Part shown: one piece after another, positions 1-6,483 of the stretch | Layout: every line of letters begins with the position of its first letter | Numbering within the stretch: position 1 is the stretch's first letter | Assembly (NCBI GenBank): GCA_004296785.1 | Contig: SCVU01000197.1 | Coordinates: forward strand, 1 to 18,740 | Direction of reading: 5' to 3' | Source: Planctomycetota bacterium | GTDB lineage: Bacteria > Planctomycetota > UBA1135 > GCA-002686595 | DNA length: 18,740 nucleotides | Notes under the pieces: model-generated | What the model saw: the letters and a program-made list of their open reading frames with translations, nothing else | Database searches by the model: none | What the model was told of the DNA's origin: nothing | Program-made: the position numbers and the translations under genes

Positions 1-2
1 GG

Positions 3-1049
3 CTGCGCGACGGCGACCCGGTGATGGTGAGCGGGATGCGCCTCGGCCGCGTCAAATCGATCGTCTACGACCCCAAGGCGCCGGCCGAGCAGCGCATCCA
101 CGTCGTGATGCACCTGACGCAGCCGCTCGAGATCCGCGCCGGGCACTCCGTGCTGATCCAGGAGACCACGCTGCTCGGCGGTCGCAACATCAACATCGAT
201 CCGGGCCCGGCCGGCGCGCCGGCGCTCGACCTCGCGAGCGTCGGTCCGCTGCAGGGCGTGATCGCCTCGAACCCGCTCGAGGCGTTGAAGGACGCCGGCG
301 CGGTCATCGCGGAGAACCGCGAGCGCTTCGGCCAGGTCGTCGCGAACCTCGAGGCGATCACGAGCGACGTGCGCGAGGGCAAGGGGCCGATCGGACGGCT
401 GCTCGTCGACGAGAAGATGGCGAGCGACCTCAGCACGAGCCTCGCCGACTTCGCGAGCACGATGGCCGAGGCGCGCGCGGTGTTCGCCGACGTGCGCGCC
501 GGCAAGGGCACGCTCGGCAGCCTGCTCAACAACGACACGCTGTACCAGAGCTTGCACGCGGCGGTCGACAACTTCGCCGCGCTCTCGGGCGATCTGCGCA
601 GCGGGCAGGGCCTGTTCGGCAAGCTCGTCTACGACCAGGCGCTCGCCGACCGGCTGGCGACCGAGATCGAGCAGACCGTGCACAACCTGCGCGTGATCGC
701 CGAGGACCTGGAGGCCGGCCGCGGCACGCTCGGCATGCTGCTCAACGACGATCGGATCGCGCAGAACATCCTGCGCGTCTCGAACGAGATGGCCGACCAG
801 CGCAGCACGATCGGCAAGCTGCTGAACACGAGCGAGCTGTACGACAAGCTCGTCGCGATCTCCGACGACGTGCGCGCGGTCGTCGGCGCGGTGCGCGAGA
901 AGCAGGGTTCGCTGGGCGAGCTGATCATGAACAAGGAGCTCTACAACGAGGTCCTGAACTCGGTGCGCCTGCTCAACCGCAGCCTCGAGGACTACCGCGA
1001 GGCCGCGCCGGTCTCGACGTTCACCTCGGTGTTCTTCGGCGCGTTCTAG
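3..1049 (+). CDS. MCE/MlaD-family lipid-transport protein with C-terminal repeats (5' end cut by window)
   Basis: The frame is open from the left edge, so the true start and N-terminal membrane anchor lie outside the window. The visible protein begins inside an MCE domain: 'GDPVMVSGMRLGRVKSI', then a beta-rich stretch and 'ETTLLGGRNINIDPG', the typical domain end. MCE proteins are substrate-binding parts of ABC-type phospholipid transporters spanning the periplasm between inner and outer membrane. Counting from the GTG at 21, residues about 95-310 are a helical tail with six degenerate repeats near 118, 159, 193, 232, 261 and 295. Their core resembles 'GKGTLGSLLNND', and helical segments separate them. 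Such tails occur in long MlaD-like proteins and may form a needle or coiled bundle. The protein ends in a hydrophobic 'FTSVFFGAF'. The permease and ATPase genes would be expected upstream. The family call is strong; the exact substrate is not visible. Confidence 0.88.
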   Translation: MRDGDPVMVSGMRLGRVKSIVYDPKAPAEQRIHVVMHLTQPLEIRAGHSVLIQETTLLGGRNINIDPGPAGAPALDLASVGPLQGVIASNPLEALKDAGAVIAENRERFGQVVANLEAITSDVREGKGPIGRLLVDEKMASDLSTSLADFASTMAEARAVFADVRAGKGTLGSLLNNDTLYQSLHAAVDNFAALSGDLRSGQGLFGKLVYDQALADRLATEIEQTVHNLRVIAEDLEAGRGTLGMLLNDDRIAQNILRVSNEMADQRSTIGKLLNTSELYDKLVAISDDVRAVVGAVREKQGSLGELIMNKELYNEVLNSVRLLNRSLEDYREAAPVSTFTSVFFGAF

Positions 1050-1065
1050 CGCCGCACCTCGCATC

Positions 1066-1083
1066 CGCGCGCGGCCGCGCGCG
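1066..1083. terminator. GC-only palindrome between convergent genes
   Basis: An 18-base perfect palindrome built on GCGCGCGGCCGCGCGC sits in the 54-base gap between the converging MCE and scramblase-like genes. It could fold into a strong hairpin on either strand and act as a bidirectional terminator. There is no T-tract, so intrinsic termination is only a suggestion. CG-rich palindromes are also common by chance in this composition. Confidence 0.3.
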
Positions 1084-1103
1084 CCGAACCGCGCGCAGCG
1101 CGC

Positions 1104-1721
1104 TCAGCTCTTCAGCACGAGATCGATCACCAGCACCGCGGCGATCATCAGCGCGCGCACCGGCGCGTCGCGCGGCACCGCGGGCTCGATCTGCAGCACG
1201 TAGTCGTCGGCCTGCGTGAAGAACTCGCGCCCGACGCCGGCCCACTTCTTCGACACGCGCGCGAGCACGCGGCCCTCGTGCTCGAACTGGAATTCCCAGC
1301 CGATCCAGTTGCCGCGCAGCGAGCACACGACCTCGCCGCGCGCATCGTGCACGTCGAAGCGACCGCCGATCGACCACAGCCGCTGCTGAAAACCGCCGAG
1401 CGCGACCCCCGCGCCGTCGCAGACCGCGACCTTCGACAGGAACAGCGAGACGCCGCGATCGATGCGCAGCACGACCGCGCCGCTCGCGTCCGTCACCTGT
1501 GCGTGGAACGGCGTCGCGCGCTTGTAGTCGGTGAAGCGGAAGAGCTTCGTGAACGCGCCGAGCCTCGGCTCGCGCGAGCGCAGCGCGATCTGCCCGCCGT
1601 GCGGATCGACGAGGTCGTACTCGCGCGCCGCCTTGAACAGCCCGATGTGCTGCCGGACGAAGTACGCGTCGAGCGCGAGCGCCGCCGCGCTCGCCTTGGC
1701 CACTGCTGCGCTCGTCGACAT
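1104..1721 (-). CDS. Scramblase / LURP-one-related (Tubby C-terminal-like fold) protein
   Basis: This 205-aa protein matches the bacterial phospholipid scramblase-related / LURP-one family. It has a string of short beta-strand pairs: 'FRFTDYKRATPFHAQVTD', 'FDVHDARGEVVCSLRG', 'WEFQFEHEGRVLARVSKKW' (about 142-160) and 'GREFFTQADDYVLQIEP' (164-180). It ends in a hydrophobic helix (about 187-203, 'ALMIAAVLVIDLVLKS'). In the known fold, a 12-strand beta-barrel wraps a C-terminal hydrophobic helix. The eukaryotic relatives bind or move membrane lipids; bacterial roles are unknown. The start ATG lies 4 bases after the stop of the upstream beta-helix gene, so the two are probably cotranscribed and perhaps translationally coupled. 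No clear Shine-Dalgarno is seen. Scrambling activity itself is an inference. Confidence 0.8.
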   Translation of the reverse strand: MSTSAAVAKASAAALALDAYFVRQHIGLFKAAREYDLVDPHGGQIALRSREPRLGAFTKLFRFTDYKRATPFHAQVTDASGAVVLRIDRGVSLFLSKVAVCDGAGVALGGFQQRLWSIGGRFDVHDARGEVVCSLRGNWIGWEFQFEHEGRVLARVSKKWAGVGREFFTQADDYVLQIEPAVPRDAPVRALMIAAVLVIDLVLKS

Positions 1722-1725
1722 CGGC

Positions 1726-2973
1726 TCAGAACGACGCGTCGAGGATCGTCAGCACCGCGCCGCTGCCGGCCCAGCACGCGCCGGTCACATCGCACGCCGA
1801 TCCCTGCACGACGACGTTGACGCCCTCGACGCCCGGGCCGAGATCGACGAGCGCGAACGACTTCGTCTGGAGCCCCGAAGTCGCGCCCGCGAACACGATC
1901 ACCTGGAACGGACCGCCTTGCAGCAGCGTGCCGTACGGCAGCGGCAGCGCCGTCGGCAGACCGCCGAGCGTCGCGATGTGCAGGCCAGGCGCCGACGACG
2001 TGTACTGCAGCACCGCGGTCTCGCCTTCGCGCAACGGCCGCGAGTTCGACCACGCGCCCGCGTACGGCGCGGCCATCGCCTCGAGCACGCCGCCGCTCGT
2101 CGTGCTCGCGGGTCCGTCGACCGCCCCCATCGGACCGCAGTTGCCGGAGTCGCCGTGTTCGCCGCCGTGGATGAAGCCCTGGTGGTCGCGCAGCAGCCCG
2201 CCGCTCTGCGCGTAGCCCGGACCGCCGTCGCCCGGCGGCAGGCACGGCATCGCCGCGGACGAACCGAAGCCGCCGAGGCCGCCGCGCAGCTCGGCCTTGT
2301 CGACGAGCACCTCGCCGCTCGCGAGCACGAGCGCGGGGCCGCCCACGGTCGCGCCGTCGACGTCGCCGTAGTTCGCGTGCTTGCCCGCGCCGCCGAGCAC
2401 CTGTCCCTCGATCACCGCGATCCGACTGTCGATGCACTCGATGCCCGCGTATCCGGGCGCGAGCTCGAACAGCGCGCCGCCGCCGCGCGTGCCGCAGCGC
2501 AGCAGCGCGAGCGCGGCGTTGCGCTCGGCGCGCACGGCGACGCCGCCGCCGTTGATGCGCGACTCCTCGAGCCACACGCTGCCCGCGTTGTCGTGCACCC
2601 ACAGGCCGGGGCCGTCGATCGCGGCCCCGCCGTAGCTCAGGAACATCCGGCGGAACACGACGGCGCCGCCGGCCGGCACGTTGCGGACGACGTGCGGCTG
2701 CGGACCGTAGACGTTCGTCAGCGCGAGCGTCGAGATCGTGTCGCCGGTGATCACGAGGCTCTTGCCGTCGATCGTCAGCGACTCGAGGTACGACACGCCC
2801 TGCGCGTGTCGAACGAGGATCGTGTCGCCGCTCGCGGCGGCGTCGATCGCCGCCTGGATCGACGTGAAGTCGACGCCGGGTCCGGCGGGCTGCGCGACGA
2901 CCCAGACGTTCGACGCGAGCGCGGGTGCGGCGAGCAGCGAGACGATGAACGCAGTGCGGAGCGAGAACGACAT
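1726..2973 (-). CDS. Secreted parallel beta-helix (pectate-lyase-like fold) protein, divergent family member
   Basis: This 415-aa protein has a clear signal peptide (residues 1-20, 'TAFIVSLLAAPALA'), then 'VWVVAQPAGPGVDFTSIQAAIDAAASGDTILV', cited here only as the opening of a right-handed beta-helix at about 23-54. Short glycine-rich rungs follow ('VWLEESRINGGGVAVRAERN', 'GECLVDKAELRGG'-like turns). A Gly/Cys-rich section near 232-285 contains C244 and C279. The C-terminus has 'DLGPGVEGV' (378-385) and ends 'LTILDASF', matching the end of the paralogues downstream in the window. Residues of a pectate-lyase active site are not recognisable, so it may bind or display rather than cleave polysaccharide. 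The start is set by AGGAGG at 2983-2988, 9 bases before the ATG. It is the most divergent of the four local family members. Confidence 0.72.
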   Translation of the reverse strand: MSFSLRTAFIVSLLAAPALASNVWVVAQPAGPGVDFTSIQAAIDAAASGDTILVRHAQGVSYLESLTIDGKSLVITGDTISTLALTNVYGPQPHVVRNVPAGGAVVFRRMFLSYGGAAIDGPGLWVHDNAGSVWLEESRINGGGVAVRAERNAALALLRCGTRGGGALFELAPGYAGIECIDSRIAVIEGQVLGGAGKHANYGDVDGATVGGPALVLASGEVLVDKAELRGGLGGFGSSAAMPCLPPGDGGPGYAQSGGLLRDHQGFIHGGEHGDSGNCGPMGAVDGPASTTSGGVLEAMAAPYAGAWSNSRPLREGETAVLQYTSSAPGLHIATLGGLPTALPLPYGTLLQGGPFQVIVFAGATSGLQTKSFALVDLGPGVEGVNVVVQGSACDVTGACWAGSGAVLTILDASF

Positions 2974-2982
2974 CGGCGCGGT

Positions 2983-2988
2983 CCTCCT
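2983..2988 (-). promoter_or_regulatory. Ribosome binding site of the 415-aa beta-helix gene
   Basis: On the minus strand this reads AGGAGG and lies 9 bases before the ATG at 2973. It fixes the start in front of the signal peptide. A TAGGCT (3004-3009) about 15 bases further upstream fits a TAnnnT -10 box. Confidence 0.6.
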
Positions 2989-3071
2989 GGCGGCGGGCTC
3001 CTCAGCCTAGAGCGCCGCGCGCGCGCCGCAAGGTGCGGCTCGCCCCGGGGGCGATGCGCCGCATTCCGCAG

Positions 3072-4397
3072 TCAGAGCGACGCGTCGAGCAGCAACACGT
3101 CCGACTCGTTCGACAGGAACACGTCGCCGCTCGGCTGCACGAACACGGCCTGGAAGCGCAGCAGCGCGCCTTCGACGCCCGCGCCGAGATCCTGCGTCGG
3201 GGACGCGTACGTGCGCGCCGCGGGCGCGGCCGGCGCACCGGGCAGCGCCGGCAGCGCGAACGTCGACAGCGGCGGCGCGAGCAGCAGCGGGCCGATCGCG
3301 CTGTGGAGCTCCGCGTAGCCGCCGTTCGGCGAGTACGCGAGGATCACGAGGTCGCCGCCCAGACCCGCGGCGTCGAGCACGAGCGGCTGTCCTTCGCGGA
3401 TCGGGCTCGACGCGGCGAGCGAGCGCGCGACGCCGGGGTGGGCTGCGTGCTGACCGACCGCGAGCTCGACCGGCAGTCCCGGCTCGCCCGGCACGCACGG
3501 CGCGACCGCGGCGCCGCCCGCGCCCGCGATGAACGTCGAATCGAGCGTGCGCAGTTGCGCCTGGTTCCCGAGCACCTGGATCGCACAGCCGCCATTGCCG
3601 CCGGCGCCGCAACCGCTCGCGTCGGCGCTGCCGTCGCTGCCGTCGGAAGCCGCGACGATGCTGCCGCCGACGAACAGGCGGCTCTTCAGCGTCGACGAAG
3701 TGCCGGACACGGACACGCCGTCCCCGCCGGGCGCGCCGGCCGTCGTCGTGCTCGTCGCGGTGAACGACTCGATCGACGTGTCGTGCAGCGAACCGCGCGA
3801 CTCGTGCCACTCGAGCGCGACCAGGCCGAACAGCGGCGCCGGATGCAGTCCCGGGAGTCCGAGCGACAGCGCGACGCGCGCGAGCGCAACGTCGGTGGAA
3901 CGAGCGACGCTCGATCCGAGCAACTTGTTGAACGGCGTCCCCGGTCCGATCTCCGCGTCCTCGATGCGCACCGGGCCGGCGCAGTCCTCGATCGAAAGAT
4001 CGTCGAACGCGAGGAACGGCGCGAGCTGCTGCGCTACATCGACGCCGCGCAGCGTGAACCATCCGCTCGCGGCGATGTCCTCGACCCACAGCGCGCCGCG
4101 CAGCTTGACCTCGGCCTCCGCTTCGCCGTGCAGCAGCAGCGACTTGTTCACGCGGAACCGGTTGGTGATCGCCGCGGCCGGGAAGTACTCGCCGGCGCGC
4201 AGCAGCAGGAAGTCGCCGGCGTTCGCCGCGGCGATCGCGGCGTCGAGGTCCGCGTAGTCGCTGCCGGGGCCGCCCGCCGCGTCGACGACGATCACCTGCT
4301 GCGCGGCGAGTGCGTGAGCGGCGAGAGCTGCGACGGCCGCGCGGGCGGGAACGGACGCGAGGCGACCGCGGCGCGCGCGGTGACGAGAGGCGGGCAT
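3072..4397 (-). CDS. Secreted parallel beta-helix protein with conserved C-terminal module (441 aa)
   Basis: The 441-aa product has an Arg-rich N-terminus and an Ala-rich hydrophobic stretch (about 15-33) ending in AAQ, a likely signal peptide. The family opening 'VIVVDAAGGPGSDYADLD' follows at 35-52, then 'AAIAAANAGDFLLLRAGEY' (53-71), the first turns of a right-handed beta-helix. The middle (about 80-330) has short beta rungs. It includes a Gly/Cys segment with C263, C271 and C301 ('SGCGAGGNGGC'). The C-terminal module (about 332-441) runs from 'PIREGQPLVLD' through 'IGPLLLAPPL' and 'DLGAGVEGALLRFQAVFVQ' to 'FLSNESDVLLLDASL'. No catalytic motif is recognised. No Shine-Dalgarno precedes the ATG, so the start is less certain. 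It is a close paralogue of the 156-aa and 429-aa proteins upstream in the same run. Confidence 0.72.
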   Translation of the reverse strand: MPASRHRARRGRLASVPARAAVAALAAHALAAQQVIVVDAAGGPGSDYADLDAAIAAANAGDFLLLRAGEYFPAAAITNRFRVNKSLLLHGEAEAEVKLRGALWVEDIAASGWFTLRGVDVAQQLAPFLAFDDLSIEDCAGPVRIEDAEIGPGTPFNKLLGSSVARSTDVALARVALSLGLPGLHPAPLFGLVALEWHESRGSLHDTSIESFTATSTTTAGAPGGDGVSVSGTSSTLKSRLFVGGSIVAASDGSDGSADASGCGAGGNGGCAIQVLGNQAQLRTLDSTFIAGAGGAAVAPCVPGEPGLPVELAVGQHAAHPGVARSLAASSPIREGQPLVLDAAGLGGDLVILAYSPNGGYAELHSAIGPLLLAPPLSTFALPALPGAPAAPAARTYASPTQDLGAGVEGALLRFQAVFVQPSGDVFLSNESDVLLLDASL

Positions 4398-4415
4398 TGG
4401 GGCGAGGCGCTGCGG

Positions 4416-4439
4416 GGCGAACGGCGCGGTCCACAGCTA
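4416..4439 (-). promoter_or_regulatory. Upstream element shared with the neighbouring paralogue (copy 1)
   Basis: This 24-base stretch, 19-42 bases before the ATG of the 441-aa gene, matches bases 4979-5002 upstream of the 156-aa gene at 20 of 24 positions and at almost the same distance from the start. It contains 'GGCGAACGGC' and 'AGCTA' (plus strand). It is either a duplicated promoter/leader or a retained control site. Confidence 0.45.
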
Positions 4440-4490
4440 TCTCGGCGCCGCGCGCCGGTAACCGCGGTGCCGCGCCGCTCGCGCGCGCGC

Positions 4491-4961
4491 CTACGACGAC
4501 GCGTCGAGCAGCACGGTGTCGGACTCGTAAGACAGGAAACTGTTGCCGAACGGATGCACGAACGCGGCCTGGAAGCGCAGCAGAACTCCTTCGACGCCGG
4601 CGCCGAGCTCGTGCACGTGGAACGCGAACGTGCGCGAGAGCTTCGGCTCGACACCCGGAAGATCGCCGAGCGGGAACACGTCGAGCGGCGGCGCGAGCAA
4701 CAACGGGCCGGTGATGCCGCCGAGCTCGAGGTAGCCGCCGCGCTGCGAGTGGAGCAGCACGACCAGCGGACTCGGTGCGCCCGGGTCGCCTTGCAGCACG
4801 AGCGATTTCGAGATCGAGACGCGCTGCGCGAACCCGTCGGCGGGAAAGGACTCGCCCGAGCGCAGCAGCAGGATGTCGCCTTCCGCGGCGGCCGCGAGCG
4901 CGGTGGCGGGAACGAGTGCGAGACGACCGCGACCGGCCCGGCGACGAGCTAGCACGTGCAT
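4491..4961 (-). CDS. Short deletion-type paralogue of the beta-helix family (156 aa)
   Basis: The protein keeps both ends of the family and lacks the middle. Residues 1-26 are an Arg-rich, then Ala-rich leader. 'EGDILLLRSGESFP' (27-40) and 'SISKSLVLQGD' (49-59) match the first helix turns of the 441-aa and 429-aa paralogues. The sequence then jumps straight to the C-terminal module: 'VVLLHSQRGGYLEL', 'ITGPLLLAPPL', 'ELGAGVEGVLLRFQAAFV' and 'LSYESDTVLLDASS' (67-156). Relative to the 441-aa protein, about 30 residues holding the 'VDAAGGPGSDY' motif and about 255 residues of helix are gone, yet the frame is intact. It may be a functional minimal secreted module or a decaying gene. No Shine-Dalgarno is seen. 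A GGGGT/ACCCC hairpin (4962-4974) abuts the ATG. Confidence 0.62.
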   Translation of the reverse strand: MHVLARRRAGRGRLALVPATALAAAAEGDILLLRSGESFPADGFAQRVSISKSLVLQGDPGAPSPLVVLLHSQRGGYLELGGITGPLLLAPPLDVFPLGDLPGVEPKLSRTFAFHVHELGAGVEGVLLRFQAAFVHPFGNSFLSYESDTVLLDASS

Positions 4962-4978
4962 GGGGTGAGACCCCGCGA

Positions 4979-5002
4979 GGCGAACGGCACGGACCCGAGC
5001 TA
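4979..5002 (-). promoter_or_regulatory. Upstream element shared with the neighbouring paralogue (copy 2)
   Basis: This stretch lies 18-41 bases before the ATG of the 156-aa gene and matches bases 4416-4439 at 20 of 24 positions. An overlapping TAGGCT on the minus strand (5002-5007) fits a TAnnnT -10 box, as it does upstream of the 415-aa gene. Confidence 0.45.
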
Positions 5003-5035
5003 GCCTAGCGCCGCACGCGGGTCACGGAACGCCGT

Positions 5036-5069
5036 CGCGCCCGCGGGGCTCACGCGCCCGCGGGACTCA
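5036..5069. repeat. Tandem 17-base repeat just after the 429-aa gene
   Basis: Two adjacent 17-base units (5036-5052 and 5053-5069) differ at one base. Each contains the palindrome CCCGCGGG and ends in CTCA. A shortened third unit, CGCGCTCA (5070-5077), overlaps the stop codon of the 429-aa gene. It lies in the 113-base gap before the 156-aa gene. It may act as a transcript-end structure or be a replication-slippage product. Confidence 0.6.
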
Positions 5070-5074
5070 CGCGC

Positions 5075-6364
5075 TCACAGCGACGCGTCGAGCAGCAGCA
5101 GATCCGACTCGTTCGAGAAGAACGTGCCGTGCGTCGGATTCAGGAACGCAGCCTGCATCCGGACCTGCACGCCTTCGACGCCCGCGCCGAGATCGTGCGT
5201 CGGAAAGAACGCCGTCTTGCTGACGGCCACCGGCGACGAGCCGCCGGCGAACAAGTTCCCGATCAGCTTGACGTTCGGCGCCGACAGCAACAGCGGCCCG
5301 ACGATTCCCGGCACCGACACCGACGCGGGCGCGCCGGAGAACATCAAGAACACGACGTCGTCGTTCTGCCCGTAGAACTTCACGACGACGTTCTGTCCCT
5401 CGCGCACCGGGCTCGCCGCTTCGAGCAGGCGCGGGAAGCCGCCGTGACTGACGTGCACGCCGACGGGTTGGCTGACGGGGACGCCCGGGTCGCCGTCGGA
5501 ACAGGGCGCAAGCGCGTCCCCGCCCGCGCCGGGGAGGAACGCGCACGCCTGGCTCGTCAGAATCGTGCCGACGCCCGCGAGCTCGACCGCATCGCCGCCG
5601 TCGGCGCCGCCGCCGCACGTCCCGCCTTGGAGCAAGCCCGAATCGCCCGCGTCACCGCCGAGCAGAGTGGAAGCGGATACGAACACCTGCCCGGACTGGA
5701 GCTGGAGTCCGCTTCCGCCGAAGTAGCCGTGCGCGCCGTCGGACGTCGCGCCGTTCGCGTGCGCGCGCAGGATCGATGCGTGGACGGATCCCTGCGATGC
5801 GGTCCAACCGAGCGCAGGGGATCCATTGAACAGGGCGGACTGCGGCGCATCCCCCGCATCGACTTCGACGCGCGAGAGCGCCGCGTTCGGGCACGCGAGA
5901 ACCTCGACCGTCGCTCCAAAGAACGGAGCGCCGTTCGGGCCGACGTCGACGTCCTCGATCCGCACCGCGCCGGCGCAGGACTGCAGATAGAGCGTTGCAC
6001 CGTCGAGCACCGGCACGAACGGAGTGCGGATCGCGAGCCCGCGCAACGTCGTCCAACTCGACGCCGGCAGCGAGTGGACGCGCAGCGTGCTGGTCAAGAC
6101 CGGCTGTGCTCCGGTATCGCCGTGCAGCGCGAGCGACTTTCCGATCGCGAAGCCCGCGATCCCCGGCAGCGTCGACTGCGTGCACGCATAGTCGCCGGAG
6201 CGCAGCAGCAGGATGTCGCCCGCGTTCGCCGCGGCGATCGCGGCGGTGAGATCTGTGTAGTCGCTGCCCGGGCCGGCGGCGGCATCGACGACGATCACGT
6301 TCTGTGCGAAGGCGGGAACCGAGAGAGCGAGCGGAACGAGCGCGAGACCTGGCGCGAGTCGCAT
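5075..6364 (-). CDS. Secreted parallel beta-helix protein with conserved C-terminal module (429 aa)
   Basis: The start was chosen at 6364, where GGAG (6371-6374) lies 6 bases before an ATG opening a textbook signal peptide, 'MRLAPGLALVPLALSVPAFA' (1-20). The frame is open further upstream, but that part is the peptidase gene read in another frame. The mature protein begins 'NVIVVDAAAGPGSDYTDL' (22-39) and 'AAIAAANAGDILLLRSGDY' (41-59), the beta-helix opening shared with the 441-aa paralogue. Gly-rich rungs follow, with C250, C274 and C288 in the segment containing 'TCGGGADGGDA'. The C-terminal module (about 317-429) includes 'SPVREGQNVVV', 'IVGPLLLSAP', 'DLGAGVEGVQVRMQAAF' and 'FFSNESDLLLLDASL'. 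The protein is exported; ligand and function are unknown. It is the best-preserved copy of the family here and 119 bases downstream of the peptidase gene. Confidence 0.75.
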   Translation of the reverse strand: MRLAPGLALVPLALSVPAFAQNVIVVDAAAGPGSDYTDLTAAIAAANAGDILLLRSGDYACTQSTLPGIAGFAIGKSLALHGDTGAQPVLTSTLRVHSLPASSWTTLRGLAIRTPFVPVLDGATLYLQSCAGAVRIEDVDVGPNGAPFFGATVEVLACPNAALSRVEVDAGDAPQSALFNGSPALGWTASQGSVHASILRAHANGATSDGAHGYFGGSGLQLQSGQVFVSASTLLGGDAGDSGLLQGGTCGGGADGGDAVELAGVGTILTSQACAFLPGAGGDALAPCSDGDPGVPVSQPVGVHVSHGGFPRLLEAASPVREGQNVVVKFYGQNDDVVFLMFSGAPASVSVPGIVGPLLLSAPNVKLIGNLFAGGSSPVAVSKTAFFPTHDLGAGVEGVQVRMQAAFLNPTHGTFFSNESDLLLLDASL

Positions 6365-6370
6365 GGAGAG

Positions 6371-6374
6371 CTCC
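6371..6374 (-). promoter_or_regulatory. Ribosome binding site of the 429-aa beta-helix gene
   Basis: On the minus strand this is GGAG, 6 bases before the ATG at 6364. It decides the start within a much longer open frame. Confidence 0.55.
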
Positions 6375-6400
6375 GTGGACGAAGAAGCTTGGGGGACCAT

Positions 6401-6426
6401 CCGGACGAGTTCCGGACGACCGGACC
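6401..6426 (-). repeat. Three direct CCGGAC-type repeats upstream of the 429-aa gene
   Basis: CCGGACGA occurs at 6401-6408 and 6412-6419, followed directly by CCGGACC at 6420-6426. The cluster lies 37-62 bases before the ATG of the 429-aa gene, in the gap after the peptidase gene. Its position suits a regulator binding site or promoter element. No known regulator is implied. Confidence 0.4.
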
Positions 6427-6483
6427 TAGTGAGCGACGTGCGCGCAGTTACCCGCATCGAACGCTCGCGCGCGCCGAACTCGA

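Noticed and set aside
1531..4952. Two long plus-strand open frames (about 595 and 639 codons) opposite the beta-helix genes
   Set aside because: They lie antisense to genes with clear export signals and paralogy, and have biased RRARA-type composition typical of shadow frames.
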